This document shows, piece after piece, positions 46,607-56,332 of a stretch of 64,000 nucleotides of DNA; the first letter of the stretch is position 1, and every line of letters starts with the position of its first letter. The stretch lies in NCBI RefSeq assembly GCF_001434895.1, contig NZ_AZEE01000028.1:434502-498501 (forward strand), read 5' to 3'. The notes beneath the pieces are model-generated. The model had not been told where the DNA came from. It ran no database searches and saw only the letters and a program-made list of their open reading frames with translations. Origin of the DNA: Secundilactobacillus odoratitofui DSM 19909 = JCM 15043. Its GTDB lineage: Bacteria > Bacillota > Bacilli > Lactobacillales > Lactobacillaceae. Position numbers and translations under genes: made by a program.

Positions 46607-47629
46607 TTATTCACTATCTGCCCCAACTTGGTAGATTAAAGTTGATCCTGGGGTCGCATTACTAGCAGCCGTCCGATCTAAGAAACCGTTTGTTGGCACG
46701 CTACCATCAGCGTCCTTAGCATAATCGGAAACTGTGCCAGCGGGAATGGCTTGATAGTTAAACGTAGTCAACAAGTTCATTTGGGTGATGCCAGTACCAA
46801 ATGGCACGATGGTCGTACCGACCAATTGTTTGGTGCCATAGTCAACAAAATTGACGGTCACGCCTGTTTTAGCTTTCGCACTTGGCAGCTTGGTGAGTGC
46901 ACTAGCCTTAATATAGCCACTCACTTTAGCGTTGTTAAGATCTTGTACCCGCAACCAGCGGTCACCCTCACGCGTTCTAGTCATCGCATAAGTTGCAATA
47001 AAGGTGTCGTTAGCGTATGGCTGGGAGGTCGTTTTGTCCGGCTGTTCAACAACGGTAGTGCCCCAAGCAGGCGAAGCTGTATTGACTGGCGCGTTATAAA
47101 TCAACCCAGTTCCATCCGTCGCAGACCCTGGCGTTGCTAACTGATAATAGCTGGCCTTTTCTTCTGCAGTCAATGGACTTGAAGTCCTGGTTTCAAACGC
47201 CGTGACACCACCTGCCGGCTGAGTGTGGGCTTTATCTTTGTATACGATTTGGCCAAACTGGGTTTGCGTTGTCTTACCGTTATAAATCCACCCAGTCGTT
47301 TTGCCATCTAATGACCGTACTTTAAGGTACATACTGTGTCGATTAGTAGTGGCGCTTCTAAGTACCATGAATGAATCCAGGCTGTTGGTTGAGGCCGCCA
47401 ACGTCTTCAATTGATGGGTAGACTTAACTAACTTAGCCCCCTTCAAAGTACCAGCTTTGGAGTAAAGGGCGTTTTTGCCAGTAAAGTTAACGTAGTTAGC
47501 CGATACCTTTAATGACGATGAGATTTTGCTGACCTTGGCGTAACTTTTAGCTTGGGCTTGCGTCCCAAACGCCGTGACTGCTGCGATGACAATTGCAGCG
47601 GTTAAAGTTGTTTTAGCAACTGACTTCAT
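46607..47629 (-). CDS. Secreted surface protein, SH3-like and MucBP-like modules (copy 2)
   Basis: A 340-residue exported protein with a signal peptide at 1-28 (ending TQAQA). It contains two related modules at about 30-130 and 130-250, each with a Tyr/Lys start, an LWxR- or WLRV-type core and GWIYNGK or GYIKASA, resembling SLAP or GW wall-binding repeats. A C-terminal part (about 253-335) with TGVTVNFVDYGTKQLVG resembles MucBP-type mucin-binding domains. No anchor (LPXTG) is visible, so binding is presumably non-covalent. The next gene upstream is a close paralogue, 15 bp away. Function unknown; adhesion or wall structure is likely. Confidence 0.78.
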   Translation of the reverse strand: MKSVAKTTLTAAIVIAAVTAFGTQAQAKSYAKVSKISSSLKVSANYVNFTGKNALYSKAGTLKGAKLVKSTHQLKTLAASTNSLDSFMVLRSATTNRHSMYLKVRSLDGKTTGWIYNGKTTQTQFGQIVYKDKAHTQPAGGVTAFETRTSSPLTAEEKASYYQLATPGSATDGTGLIYNAPVNTASPAWGTTVVEQPDKTTSQPYANDTFIATYAMTRTREGDRWLRVQDLNNAKVSGYIKASALTKLPSAKAKTGVTVNFVDYGTKQLVGTTIVPFGTGITQMNLLTTFNYQAIPAGTVSDYAKDADGSVPTNGFLDRTAASNATPGSTLIYQVGADSE

Positions 47630-47644
47630 GAGTATTCCCCCTAA

Positions 47645-48649
47645 TTATCTTTTAATCACGTAATCCGTTAAAACATCGCCAGGTTTAGCCGTTTTAGTCC
47701 CAGGTTGTAGCCCAAAGACGTACGTGCCTTCATCGATAATATCGTACCCGGTTGGTTGTCCTTGGTAATCGTAAAATGTGGTACTCAAGTTCATGCTATC
47801 TTGCCCCGATGTTGGGTGATATGGCACGATGACACTACCAACCACTTGCTTTGTTTTATAGTCCACGTAGTTGATTGTAACGCCAGTCTTAGCCGTGGCA
47901 GGTGCCATCTGCTTAAGACCATCCTCTTTAATGTAACCGGCAATTCGATTGTTGTTCAAATCAGTCACTGATAACCAGCGACCACCCTGACGCGTTGGAA
48001 TCGTCGCCCGGTTGATCACAAAGACATCGTTGGCATAAGCAGATGAGTCAGTTTTATTCGGCATGTTCACGTTGACACCACCGAACTCTAATGGGCTAAC
48101 ATCAAACGGAATTGAATAAATCTTAGCCGTTCCATCCGTTGCAGTCCCGGGATTGGCCAATTGATAAAAACTGGTTTTTTCAGTCTGCGTCAACGTATCA
48201 TCCTTTAGCGTCCGATACATCTCGATACCACCCGCGGGATTGGTCAAGGCTTTGTCTTTATATCGAGCATACGCCAACGAATAATCAGTCGTTTTGCCAG
48301 CGTAGATCCAGCCTGTTACCTGATTATCAAATGAACGAACCTTAACATAGACGCTGTTACGATTAGTCGTCGCCGTTCGTAACCACATAAACGAATCCAA
48401 TCCCCGTGTTGAATTGGCGTAATCGAGTAGTTGGGCCTTAGTTTTGACCAACTTAGCTCCCTTCATCGTACCGGCCTTCGTGTACAGCGCGTTTTTACCC
48501 GTGAAGGTAACGTAGCTACTCGAAACCTTAAGTGAATAGGTGATTTTTTTGACCTTAGCGTAGGTCTTAGCTTGCGCAGTCACTGACGAAACTAACAAAA
48601 CGCCAGTAGCTGCAACCCCCAAAACAAGACTCTTTGCGATTTTTCCCAA
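47645..48649 (-). CDS. Secreted surface protein, SH3-like and MucBP-like modules (copy 1)
   Basis: A 334-residue paralogue of the following gene, first in the pair. Signal peptide residues 1-27 end in TAQA. The modules repeat KTYAKVKKITYSLKVSSSYV, a WLRTATTNRNSVYVKVRSF segment, GWIYAGK, and GYIKEDGLKQM. The C-terminal TGVTINYVDYKTKQVVG block resembles MucBP. I accept the TTG start at 48647-48649 because GGGAGG lies eight bases before it. The two copies share layout end to end and differ at many residues, so this is an old tandem duplication. No housekeeping role is evident. Confidence 0.78.
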   Translation of the reverse strand: MGKIAKSLVLGVAATGVLLVSSVTAQAKTYAKVKKITYSLKVSSSYVTFTGKNALYTKAGTMKGAKLVKTKAQLLDYANSTRGLDSFMWLRTATTNRNSVYVKVRSFDNQVTGWIYAGKTTDYSLAYARYKDKALTNPAGGIEMYRTLKDDTLTQTEKTSFYQLANPGTATDGTAKIYSIPFDVSPLEFGGVNVNMPNKTDSSAYANDVFVINRATIPTRQGGRWLSVTDLNNNRIAGYIKEDGLKQMAPATAKTGVTINYVDYKTKQVVGSVIVPYHPTSGQDSMNLSTTFYDYQGQPTGYDIIDEGTYVFGLQPGTKTAKPGDVLTDYVIKR

Positions 48650-48721
48650 TGTAAACGCCTCCCAGCATTATCTTGCCCTAATCATACCATGTGAGAGAGA
48701 CCGAAAAAGTTAAGAAAATAC

Positions 48722-48759
48722 CAAAAAACCAGCTAGAGCCTCCGCCGCTCGTAGCTGGT
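48722..48759 (-). terminator. Terminator after glyS
   Basis: The 8-bp arms ACCAGCTA/TAGCTGGT (48728-48735 and 48752-48759) are followed on the minus strand by six T. Confidence 0.88.
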
Positions 48760-48833
48760 AATTGTTTACAGTTTCATTAATAGCACACTAACATTATATC
48801 ACTTTGAATTTGCTTGTCGAGTTAACAACTTCG

Positions 48834-50906
48834 TTACTTAACAATCAACTGGTTTAAGTCACCGAGACGCAAAATCAGGTTAGCCAATTGCGTCAGCTGA
48901 CTGAGCCGGTTATTTTTGATTGCGTCGTCTTTGTCCATCACCATAGTAGCTTCAAAGTAGTCATTAATAACTGGCTTCAAATCGGCCAATGCGGTGTAAT
49001 AACTTGGCATATCCAAGCCGGCTGCCTCAGAGGCAACTTGATTAACTGCAGCGTAGAGTTTAGGTTCGGAGTCATTGTTAAACAGGCTTGGATCAACGTC
49101 AGATACCTGATCTGGATCGGCTTTTTGAGCGAGACGAAGCACCCGGTTTAACGCTTCGATAGTTGGCTTGAAGTCATCGTCTTGCTCATGATCAGTTAAG
49201 ACCTTTGCCACAACGAAATCATCGAGTAAATCAGTATTAGGGCCTTCAATCACAGCGTCCACAATATCATGCTTAACTTTCTCACCAAGTAAAATGACTT
49301 TGACCCGGTCCTTCAAGAAAGCACCCACGGCACTGATTTGCGCGGCCTGATCCAAATCTGGTGCCACTTGAGCCTTGGTTTCCGCAGCCAATGCCGCTTC
49401 AACGAGTGGGCGATCAAAATGCCAGTTGTTAGCGCGAATAATTCTCACGATACCAGTTGCCTGACGGCGAAGGGCATAGGGATCATTTGAACCACTTGGC
49501 ACCATACCAGCCGCAAAGAAGGTCAAAATACTATCTAACTTGTCTGCGAGGGCTAACACCGCACCAACAGCTGAGGCTGGCAAGTCGCCATCCGCTGAAA
49601 TTGGCATGTAGTGTTCACGAACGGCTTGGGCAACCGCTGCGTTTTCACCGTTTAGCAGAGCGTATTTTTCACCCATCACGCCTTGTAACTCAGCAAATTC
49701 ACCCACCATGCCGGTGACCAAATCAAACTTATAAATATGAGCGGCGCGAACCACATCGGTCACTTGAGTTTCGGTGAGGCCTAAGGTATGGCCTAATTGA
49801 CCGGCAATGGCTGCCACACGTTGCATTTTTTCATACATGGTACTGATCTTGTCATGGAAACTGACATTCTTCAATCGATCAACGTAATCGTCAATGGTCT
49901 GTTTTTGATCCTCTTGGTAGAAGAACATCGCGTCAGACAACCGAGCAGCCAGCACTTTTTCGTTACCGGCAATCACGTTTTCGATGTGGTTTTCATTACC
50001 ATTACGGACCGAGATAAAGTGTGGTAACAACTTCCCGTTTTCGTCGAGTACGTAGAAGAAGCGTTGGTGGTCACGCATTGAAGTAATCAGCACTTCATCT
50101 GGAATGGCAAGGTACTTTTCATCAAAGCCACCAGTAAAGGCAGTTGGCCACTCAACTAGGTTAGTGACCTCTTCAAGCAAGTCTTCGTTAATTTTGACAG
50201 TCCAGTGATGGCTTTCAGCAATCCGGTCGATTTGAGTGCGAATCTCGGCTTTACGCTTGGCGGCATCGGCAATCACAAACTCACTTGTCAAAGCGGCCTC
50301 ATAATCAGTTGCATTGTTCAGCGTGATGGCCTTGCCCAAGAACCGATGGCCACGGGTTTCACGATCGGTAGCAACGTCTAGAATTTCAAATGGAATCACT
50401 TCGTCATCTAACAGGGCCACCAACCATTTAATTGGTCGAATGTATTCGAAGTGGTAACTGCCCCATTTCATCATCGTTGGGAAAGTCATCCCTGTGATGA
50501 CGTCTTTAAGTCCGGCTAGCACGCTTTGAACCGGTTGACCCGCAATGTGCTTTTCAACGTAGACGTATTCGGTGCCCTTTAATTCCTTGAAGGTAATGTC
50601 GTCAACGGTAACACCTTGTCCCCGGGTGAAACCAATCGCAGCCTTTGACCAGTTACCTTCTTGATCCAAGGCAATTTTTTTGGCCGGACCCTTCACTTCT
50701 TCATCAATATCAGGCTGCTTTTCAGCCAAACCAGTGAGTTGAATGGCCAACCGTCTTGGTGTTGAAAACGCCTTGATATCATCAAAGTTAATTCGTTGTT
50801 CCTTTAAATACTTTTTGGTTTTTTGAACCAGTTGCTTAATGCTTGGCGTCACAACGTGCGCTGGCATTTCTTCCAATCCGATTTCGAGTAAAAAGGTGTG
50901 TGCCAT
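48834..50906 (-). CDS. glyS: Glycyl-tRNA synthetase beta subunit
   Basis: GlyS is the large subunit of the heterotetrameric glycyl-tRNA synthetase and binds tRNA. The 690-residue protein begins [17 protein letters not shown] and contains [49 protein letters not shown], and the HD-type region [23 protein letters not shown]-like anticodon-binding end follows. Length fits the bacterial beta subunit. The ATG overlaps the glyQ stop by one base, so the subunits are made in equal ratio. Confidence 0.97.
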   Translation of the reverse strand: MAHTFLLEIGLEEMPAHVVTPSIKQLVQKTKKYLKEQRINFDDIKAFSTPRRLAIQLTGLAEKQPDIDEEVKGPAKKIALDQEGNWSKAAIGFTRGQGVTVDDITFKELKGTEYVYVEKHIAGQPVQSVLAGLKDVITGMTFPTMMKWGSYHFEYIRPIKWLVALLDDEVIPFEILDVATDRETRGHRFLGKAITLNNATDYEAALTSEFVIADAAKRKAEIRTQIDRIAESHHWTVKINEDLLEEVTNLVEWPTAFTGGFDEKYLAIPDEVLITSMRDHQRFFYVLDENGKLLPHFISVRNGNENHIENVIAGNEKVLAARLSDAMFFYQEDQKQTIDDYVDRLKNVSFHDKISTMYEKMQRVAAIAGQLGHTLGLTETQVTDVVRAAHIYKFDLVTGMVGEFAELQGVMGEKYALLNGENAAVAQAVREHYMPISADGDLPASAVGAVLALADKLDSILTFFAAGMVPSGSNDPYALRRQATGIVRIIRANNWHFDRPLVEAALAAETKAQVAPDLDQAAQISAVGAFLKDRVKVILLGEKVKHDIVDAVIEGPNTDLLDDFVVAKVLTDHEQDDDFKPTIEALNRVLRLAQKADPDQVSDVDPSLFNNDSEPKLYAAVNQVASEAAGLDMPSYYTALADLKPVINDYFEATMVMDKDDAIKNNRLSQLTQLANLILRLGDLNQLIVK

Positions 50907-51832
50907 TATTTCTCGTCCTCCCCGTCTGCTAATAATGCCTGACGTTTGGCTTCATCCTTGATCAATGGGAAACCAAACTTTTTACGTTCAGCGACAAAAG
51001 CCCGTGCAATACTACGTGCCATGTTTCGAATTCGCGACAAGTAGCCTGCACGTTCAGTAACCGAAACTGCGCCTCTGGCATCCAACAGGTTAAAGGTGTG
51101 TGAACACTTCAAGACGTAGTCGTAAGCTGGGTGAACCAGACCATTGGCAATTTGCTTCTTAGCTTCGGCTTCATAATCATCAAACATGTGGAGCAACATC
51201 TCTTGATTGCTCTTTTCAAAAGAATAAGTTGAATGCTCAATTTCGGGTTCACGGAAAATATCACCGTACAACACGCCGTCACCCCATTCAAGGTCAAACA
51301 CATTGTCAACATCTTGAATGTATGATGCTAACCGTTCGAGTCCGTAGGTAATTTCTGAAGTGACAGGATCAACTTCGAGACCACCGACGATTTGGAAGTA
51401 GGTAAACTGCGTAATTTCCATACCATCTAGCCAAACTTCCCAACCAACACCAGCACAACCCATGGATGGGTTCTCCCAGTTGTCTTCAACGAACCGAATA
51501 TCGTGTTCCAAAGGATCGATACCAAGTTCTTTGAGACTGTTCAAGTAGAGTTCTTGGATATTTTCTGGAGATGGTTTCATCACGACCTGAAATTGATGGT
51601 GTTGATAGAGTCGGTTAGGGTTTTCAGCGTAACGACCATCAGCAGGACGTCGTGACGGTTCCACATAGGCAGCATGCCATGGTTCTGGCCCGATTGCACG
51701 TAAGAAGGTGTATGGACTCATGGTCCCAGCACCCTTTTCCGTGTCATAAGCTTGCATTAACATGCAGCCCTGTGCGGACCAATATTGTTGCAAGGTCAAA
51801 ATAATTTGTTGCATTGACAATTTCTTGGTCAT
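50906..51832 (-). CDS. glyQ: Glycyl-tRNA synthetase alpha subunit
   Basis: GlyQ is the small class II catalytic subunit that activates glycine. The 308-residue protein has [31 protein letters not shown] near the start, [26 protein letters not shown] (motif 2 region) near residue 58, and [24 protein letters not shown] (motif 3) near 160. I start at the ATG at 51830-51832, with AGGAGG 11 bases upstream. A longer in-frame reading runs into the T-box leader and is rejected. Confidence 0.97.
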   Translation of the reverse strand: MTKKLSMQQIILTLQQYWSAQGCMLMQAYDTEKGAGTMSPYTFLRAIGPEPWHAAYVEPSRRPADGRYAENPNRLYQHHQFQVVMKPSPENIQELYLNSLKELGIDPLEHDIRFVEDNWENPSMGCAGVGWEVWLDGMEITQFTYFQIVGGLEVDPVTSEITYGLERLASYIQDVDNVFDLEWGDGVLYGDIFREPEIEHSTYSFEKSNQEMLLHMFDDYEAEAKKQIANGLVHPAYDYVLKCSHTFNLLDARGAVSVTERAGYLSRIRNMARSIARAFVAERKKFGFPLIKDEAKRQALLADGEDEK

Positions 51833-51874
51833 AAACCAAAATCCTCCTAAAGTGTGATGCTGGCGATGGCTGGA

Positions 51875-52088
51875 CACAAAAAACGCCCCAATGTAGTCTG
51901 GTAGACGTACATAGGGACGAAAATATTTTCGCGGTTCCACCCTACTTCTGGGTGACCCCAGCAGCTTCGTTTGATTCAGCTCCAAAAGTGCCAATTAATT
52001 GCGAGTTGCTTCGGCTCACACCAAACCCGAAGTCGCTGTTCTTCTTGCAATTAACCCTCTCTTGTCATCGCCAATCACTATTTAATTC
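51875..52088 (-). ncRNA. T-box leader of glyQS
   Basis: On the minus strand the invariant T-box AGGGTGGAACCGCG lies at 51930-51943. After it comes a terminator stem GTCCCTATGTA/TACATTGGGGC (51885-51895 and 51908-51918) followed by TTTTTTG. The bulge TGGA pairs with a tRNA end UCCA, which fits tRNA-Gly with U at position 73. Uncharged tRNA-Gly should stabilise the antiterminator and switch on glyQS. Confidence 0.95.
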
Positions 52089-52094
52089 TTAACT

Positions 52095-52123
52095 ATTCTA
52101 AGCGTCTCGTCATTAATTGTCAA
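52095..52123 (-). promoter_or_regulatory. glyQS promoter overlapping the MFS stop codon
   Basis: TTGACA and TAGAAT are separated by 17 bp on the minus strand. The -35 lies across the last codons of the upstream transporter gene (stop at 52113-52115), leaving a leader that begins about 25 bp after that stop. Confidence 0.85.
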
Positions 52124-53540
52124 ACGGCTGCGTTGCCAGATTGCCCTGTCGTAGAGACATCACAATTGCAATTAAAATTAAACCGAATGAGAATGTGAAC
52201 GCAACGTGCATGCCGGTAATAAATAATTGTGGCTCGGCCGGCAGATAGGTCGTGACCTTGTGATGAGCTAAAACACTCATGACCCCAAATAGCAGCGAAG
52301 TTGACAGTGCGGTGCCAGAAACCATCCCGATATTACGCGCAAGTGCGTTGATACTACCGGCACTTCCAAGTTGGTCTCGACTAACCACTGACATAACAAC
52401 ATCACTATTGGGCGATTGAAAAAGACCCGTACCAACGGCCATTACAACTGTAACTACACCATATACCAAGAGTGAACTTGTGCTGGTCATCAGCCAATAG
52501 CCGAGTTGCGAGAGTGCGACCAAACTTAGCCCTAGCGTTGCAATTTTAGCCGGTTGGTACCGATCAGCTAGGACACCGCCAATTGGTCCGATAATCATCA
52601 TCACGATTGGAAAAATCACTAACAAACCACCCGCTTGTCCAGCCGATAAACCGCGAACGTCCTCCAAGTAAAACGGCAGCAAAATCACCGTAAAAAAATT
52701 GGCGATAAAAATCAGGACCGCTGCGCCGATGCCATAGGAAAAGGGCTTGATCTTAAAAATGCTAAGCGGCAGTAATGGTGCTTCAAACCGTTTTTCCACG
52801 TGGATAAAATTGATCAGGGCAATGCCCGCAATCACATACCCAACACCTGGCAACGGTGCAATATAGCCCACCTCTTGACCCCAAAAAATAGCCAAAAAGA
52901 AGCTGACAATCATGGTAGCAAACGAAACGAAGCCAAACCAATCAATTGGCTGATGCATTGCTGTCGGCACTGATTTTGGTAGGACAAATTGACCTAAGAT
53001 GATCGCCGCAATCCCCAATGGCACGTTGATCCAAAAAATATAGCCCCAACTCAGATGCGACAAAACCAGCCCGCCAATTCCTGGTCCAGCTACCGCACCA
53101 AACGCAACAAAGGTCCCAATCAACCCCATCGCTTTGCCACGTTGGTTAACCGCAAAAGTTGCCGTTGTAATGCCGTAAGTATTTGAAAGGGTCATCGCGG
53201 CCCCAATTGCTTGAACCACTCTGGCCACGAGTAAAAAGTTGAAGGTCCACTGCAGCCCAGCAAGAAAAGAGCCCAAAACAAACACAACGGTACCGAGCCG
53301 AAAAACGTTAATTTTACCGTATAAGTCCCCCAACTTACCAAATAATAGTAGTAACGCGCTCAGCACGATTAGGTAGGTGGAAACCACCCATTCAATCTGG
53401 TTCATCGGTAGACTCATTTGTCGCGCCATCACCGGCATTGCGATATTGACAATTGAAGCATCTAAATTCGACATAAAAGCAAAAATCCCAATTGAAATCA
53501 AAATCCACCAACGACGAGTTTGATCCCCAGTCACTGCCAT
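52113..53540 (-). CDS. MFS drug/proton antiporter, 14-helix (DHA2/EmrB) type
   Basis: A 475-residue membrane protein with about 14 predicted helices. The N-terminal helix (FAFMSNLDASIVNIAMP) and the motif QIEWVVSTYLI near residue 52 fit the DHA2 family. The antiporter motif A region LLLFGKLGDLYGKINVF follows, then GAAMTLSNTYG and a motif C-like GAVAGPGIGGLVL near 150. Such pumps export drugs, bile salts or metabolites; substrate cannot be read from sequence. I start at the ATG at 53538-53540 with GAGGAG nine bases upstream. It is flanked by glyQ and recO, where Firmicutes normally have no transporter. Confidence 0.87.
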   Translation of the reverse strand: MAVTGDQTRRWWILISIGIFAFMSNLDASIVNIAMPVMARQMSLPMNQIEWVVSTYLIVLSALLLLFGKLGDLYGKINVFRLGTVVFVLGSFLAGLQWTFNFLLVARVVQAIGAAMTLSNTYGITTATFAVNQRGKAMGLIGTFVAFGAVAGPGIGGLVLSHLSWGYIFWINVPLGIAAIILGQFVLPKSVPTAMHQPIDWFGFVSFATMIVSFFLAIFWGQEVGYIAPLPGVGYVIAGIALINFIHVEKRFEAPLLPLSIFKIKPFSYGIGAAVLIFIANFFTVILLPFYLEDVRGLSAGQAGGLLVIFPIVMMIIGPIGGVLADRYQPAKIATLGLSLVALSQLGYWLMTSTSSLLVYGVVTVVMAVGTGLFQSPNSDVVMSVVSRDQLGSAGSINALARNIGMVSGTALSTSLLFGVMSVLAHHKVTTYLPAEPQLFITGMHVAFTFSFGLILIAIVMSLRQGNLATQPFDN

Positions 53541-53642
53541 TTTCACCAGCTCCTCTAAGCCTTAAATTGATGGCCTGATTATAGCTGATTAAATCTAAAA
53601 ATGCTGACATGTAGTTTAGTAAATCATAAATTAGTTTCGGAC

Positions 53643-53686
53643 AAAAAACGCATCATCTGTCAAAATTGACCGATGATGCGTTTTTT
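53643..53686 (-). terminator. Bidirectional-type terminator after recO
   Basis: A 15-bp stem AAAAAACGCATCATC/GATGATGCGTTTTTT with T-runs on both strands. It ends the phoH-to-recO transcript and separates it from the MFS gene. Confidence 0.92.
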
Positions 53687-53691
53687 AAGCA

Positions 53692-54510
53692 TTAATCTTG
53701 CTGATTTTGAGGTGGCTGCTTGGTTTCATCTTGACGATTGGGTTGTTCAAACCCAGTCTGCCACTGCATCATCTGGTCCAAGAATCGCTTACTGCGCGGA
53801 TACACGCCAATCATATCAGCGTATATCACGTCCAGCGCCTGCCGTAAGTGTTGCTTAGTTTCTTCGCGGACACTGATGGTCTTTAACTTCGTCAAATCAA
53901 CGGCAGAAAACTGGCGAAGATAAAAAATCGTGCGTTGATCCAATTTTAAGCGATTGGGATCCAAGTGCCAATGTTGCTGGCAGAGTAAGCCACCGTACGA
54001 TTCTGAAAAATCAAACGCTAAGTCAGTTCGACCGCAAACCACACACTGGCGTAAATTCGGCTCAACCCCAAATAACGCCATGATTTGAACTTCAAAAATA
54101 TTAGCGATGATGGCTTCATCCAATCCATCGTTAATCAACTTTAAACCGTAAAATAACCGCCGATACCAGCCACCCAATAATTGATTATCCGGGATTGCCA
54201 TATCAAGTAGGGACATCATGTAGGTCGCATACGCGTTCTTGGCAATATCTTGACTGATCACAGTAAAGTTTTCAGTTTCCTTAGCCGCATTGATGAACGA
54301 CAAGCCAGGTTCTCGGATATCACCCACGTATTCGCCATGGGTAAACGGCATGAGATCAGCCGTCATTTTGAAACCACGTTTTTTAGCGCCACGAATAAAA
54401 AACATCCGTTTTCCAGCCTCTGCCGTAAAAAATTTAACCAATAGATCCCGTTCCCGATACGCTTTTTGGTACATGACAATGCCATGAAAATCCATCAATT
54501 GTCCAGCCAT
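53692..54510 (-). CDS. recO: DNA repair protein RecO
   Basis: RecO helps load RecA on SSB-coated DNA with RecF and RecR. The 272-residue protein has an N-terminal OB fold (DFHGIVMYQKAYRERDLLVKFFT), a helical body, and a zinc finger region with CVVCGRTDLAFDF and GGLLCQQH near residues 156-185. The C-terminal tail is Gln/Asn rich. It follows era by 14 bp within the conserved phoH-ybeY-dgkA-era-recO run. Confidence 0.93.
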   Translation of the reverse strand: MAGQLMDFHGIVMYQKAYRERDLLVKFFTAEAGKRMFFIRGAKKRGFKMTADLMPFTHGEYVGDIREPGLSFINAAKETENFTVISQDIAKNAYATYMMSLLDMAIPDNQLLGGWYRRLFYGLKLINDGLDEAIIANIFEVQIMALFGVEPNLRQCVVCGRTDLAFDFSESYGGLLCQQHWHLDPNRLKLDQRTIFYLRQFSAVDLTKLKTISVREETKQHLRQALDVIYADMIGVYPRSKRFLDQMMQWQTGFEQPNRQDETKQPPQNQQD

Positions 54511-54524
54511 GAGCTCACCGCATT

Positions 54525-55430
54525 CTAATAATCGTCCTTACGATACCCGTATGATTGCAAGGCTGACGACTTATCACGCCAACCAGGTACAACTTTCACC
54601 CAGAGTTCCAAGTAAACTTTATCGCCTAACAAGCGTTCAATGTCTTGACGGGCTAGCGTCCCGATCTTTTTGAGCATTGAGCCACCCTTACCAATCAAAA
54701 TGCCCTTTTGAGTTGGTCGTTCAACAACGATGGTCGCTTGAATATGAATTTTTTGTTCATCCTGACGACTCATCTTATCAATGACAACCGCCACTGAATG
54801 TGGAATTTCTTGACGAGTCAATTGTAAAATCTTTTCACGAATCAGCTCGGAGACCACAAACCGTTCCGGATGATCAGTCACTTGATCTTCTGGATAATAT
54901 TGAGGCCCCTGTGGCAATTTCTCAACGATTTCGTTAAGTAATTCGTCCACGTTATTACCTTCTAATGCCGAAATTGGAATGACCTCTTGCCATGGGAGTG
55001 CTTCTTTATATTGTTGAATGATGACCAGCAGATCATCTGGGTGGATTTGGTCAATCTTGTTAATGATCAAATACACCGGTTTTTTAACTGACTTTAACCG
55101 GTCAATGATGAAATTATCACCAGCGCCCCGCATTTGTTCAGCGTTGACCATCATTAAGACCGCATCCACCTCATTGAGAGATGAGAGTGCTGACTTAACC
55201 ATAAAATCACCTAATTGACTCTTCGGTTTATGAATACCCGGTGTATCAATAAAGACAATTTGGGCTTCGTCGGTGGTGTAGATGCCTTGAATCTTGTTCC
55301 GAGTCGTTTGAGCCTTATCTGACATGATGGCTACTTTTTGGCCCACCACCCGATTTAACAGTGTCGATTTACCAACGTTTGGTCGACCGACAATAGCAAC
55401 GAACCCGCTACGGTAATTTGGATTATCCAA
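54525..55430 (-). CDS. era: GTPase Era
   Basis: Era is an essential GTPase that binds the 3' end of 16S rRNA and aids 30S maturation. The 301-residue protein shows [20 protein letters not shown] (G1), DTPGIHKP (G3) near residue 59, NKIDQ (G4) near 124, and SALEGNN (G5). The C-terminal KH domain carries [15 protein letters not shown] near 243. All motifs are intact. It follows dgkA by 12 bp. Confidence 0.97.
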   Translation of the reverse strand: MDNPNYRSGFVAIVGRPNVGKSTLLNRVVGQKVAIMSDKAQTTRNKIQGIYTTDEAQIVFIDTPGIHKPKSQLGDFMVKSALSSLNEVDAVLMMVNAEQMRGAGDNFIIDRLKSVKKPVYLIINKIDQIHPDDLLVIIQQYKEALPWQEVIPISALEGNNVDELLNEIVEKLPQGPQYYPEDQVTDHPERFVVSELIREKILQLTRQEIPHSVAVVIDKMSRQDEQKIHIQATIVVERPTQKGILIGKGGSMLKKIGTLARQDIERLLGDKVYLELWVKVVPGWRDKSSALQSYGYRKDDY

Positions 55431-55442
55431 TGATTGTGCCTC

Positions 55443-55844
55443 CTAAAAGTTAAGCTTAAATTGTTGCAAGAGTTCCGGAATAAATATCAAACAGCCAATG
55501 ATGACCGCAAATAACGCGGCAATCAAAACACCACCGGCCGCTACGTCTTTGGCTTTTTTGGCAGCGGCATCAAAGTGGCGACCAACGATTAGATCCACGA
55601 TGGCTTCTACCACGGTGTTTAGTACTTCTGCGACGACCACCACAAAAATGGCCAGTGTGACCCACAGCCATTCGTTAACGTCTAAGTGAAGCCAGACACC
55701 TAACAAAACGGCAATGATCGCCATCACGATGTGTTTCCGGAAGTTTCGTTCAGTAGAAATCAAACTGTAGACACCGATAAAGGCGTGTTTGAATGATTGC
55801 CAAAACGATTTATTTTTATTGATTTGTTTATCGTGTAAGCCCAT
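55443..55844 (-). CDS. dgkA: Undecaprenol/diacylglycerol kinase DgkA
   Basis: A 133-residue trimeric membrane kinase. In Gram-positives this type phosphorylates undecaprenol and so feeds cell-wall lipid carrier pools. It has an N-terminal amphipathic helix (KSFWQSFKHAFIGVYSLI), then three membrane helices. The signature VVVAEVLNTVVEAIVDLI near residue 70 carries the catalytic Glu and metal-binding residues, followed by AKDVAAGGVLIAAL. The start overlaps the ybeY end by 17 bp. Confidence 0.92.
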   Translation of the reverse strand: MGLHDKQINKNKSFWQSFKHAFIGVYSLISTERNFRKHIVMAIIAVLLGVWLHLDVNEWLWVTLAIFVVVVAEVLNTVVEAIVDLIVGRHFDAAAKKAKDVAAGGVLIAALFAVIIGCLIFIPELLQQFKLNF

Positions 55845-56313
55845 AGTCGTCCAAAATATCCCTTTGTAGTTTGAACATCACTTTTTCGTCCTCTGGCTGC
55901 ATGTGATCATACCCGTTTAAGTGTAGGAATCCATGAACCACCAAAAAACCGAGTTCACGTTCATATGAATGTTCCAAGTACTCAGCCTGTTCACCAACTT
56001 TATCGACCGATACAAAAATGTCGCCGATGTTTTCTGGAATTTCGTCAGCGAGTTCATCATCGAGAACAATCGGAAATTCGTCGTCTTCGGCACTGTCTTC
56101 GATTGCAAAGCTGATTACATCGGTTGCCCGGTCAACGCCACGATATTCCCGATTAATTTCTTGAATCCGGTCGTTATTAACAAAGGTAACCGACATTTCG
56201 GTGTTTTCCTTCAATTTGATGTACTTCCCCGCGTATTCCAGTACGTTTTGAACCAGTTTGACGTGTTCTTCTGGCACGCCATTTTGAGTTTCGTCATAAA
56301 TTTCTAAATCCAT
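55828..56313 (-). CDS. ybeY: Endoribonuclease YbeY
   Basis: YbeY is a zinc endonuclease for 16S rRNA 3' processing and ribosome quality control. The 161-residue protein has the metal motif with three His in VVHGFLHLNGYDHMQPEDE near residue 128 (H-x3-H-x5-H) and the RGVDRATDVISFA segment near 65. I start at the ATG at 56311-56313, giving MDLEIYDET. A longer in-frame reading would overlap phoH. It lies 19 bp after phoH and overlaps dgkA by 17 bp. Confidence 0.94.
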   Translation of the reverse strand: MDLEIYDETQNGVPEEHVKLVQNVLEYAGKYIKLKENTEMSVTFVNNDRIQEINREYRGVDRATDVISFAIEDSAEDDEFPIVLDDELADEIPENIGDIFVSVDKVGEQAEYLEHSYERELGFLVVHGFLHLNGYDHMQPEDEKVMFKLQRDILDDYGLTR

Positions 56314-56332
56314 AATTTTCTCGATTCCTTGC

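Noticed and set aside
51833-51994. N-terminal extension of glyQ by 54 codons
   Set aside because: It runs through the T-box terminator and T-box, which are clear RNA elements; the ATG at 51832 has a strong ribosome binding site.
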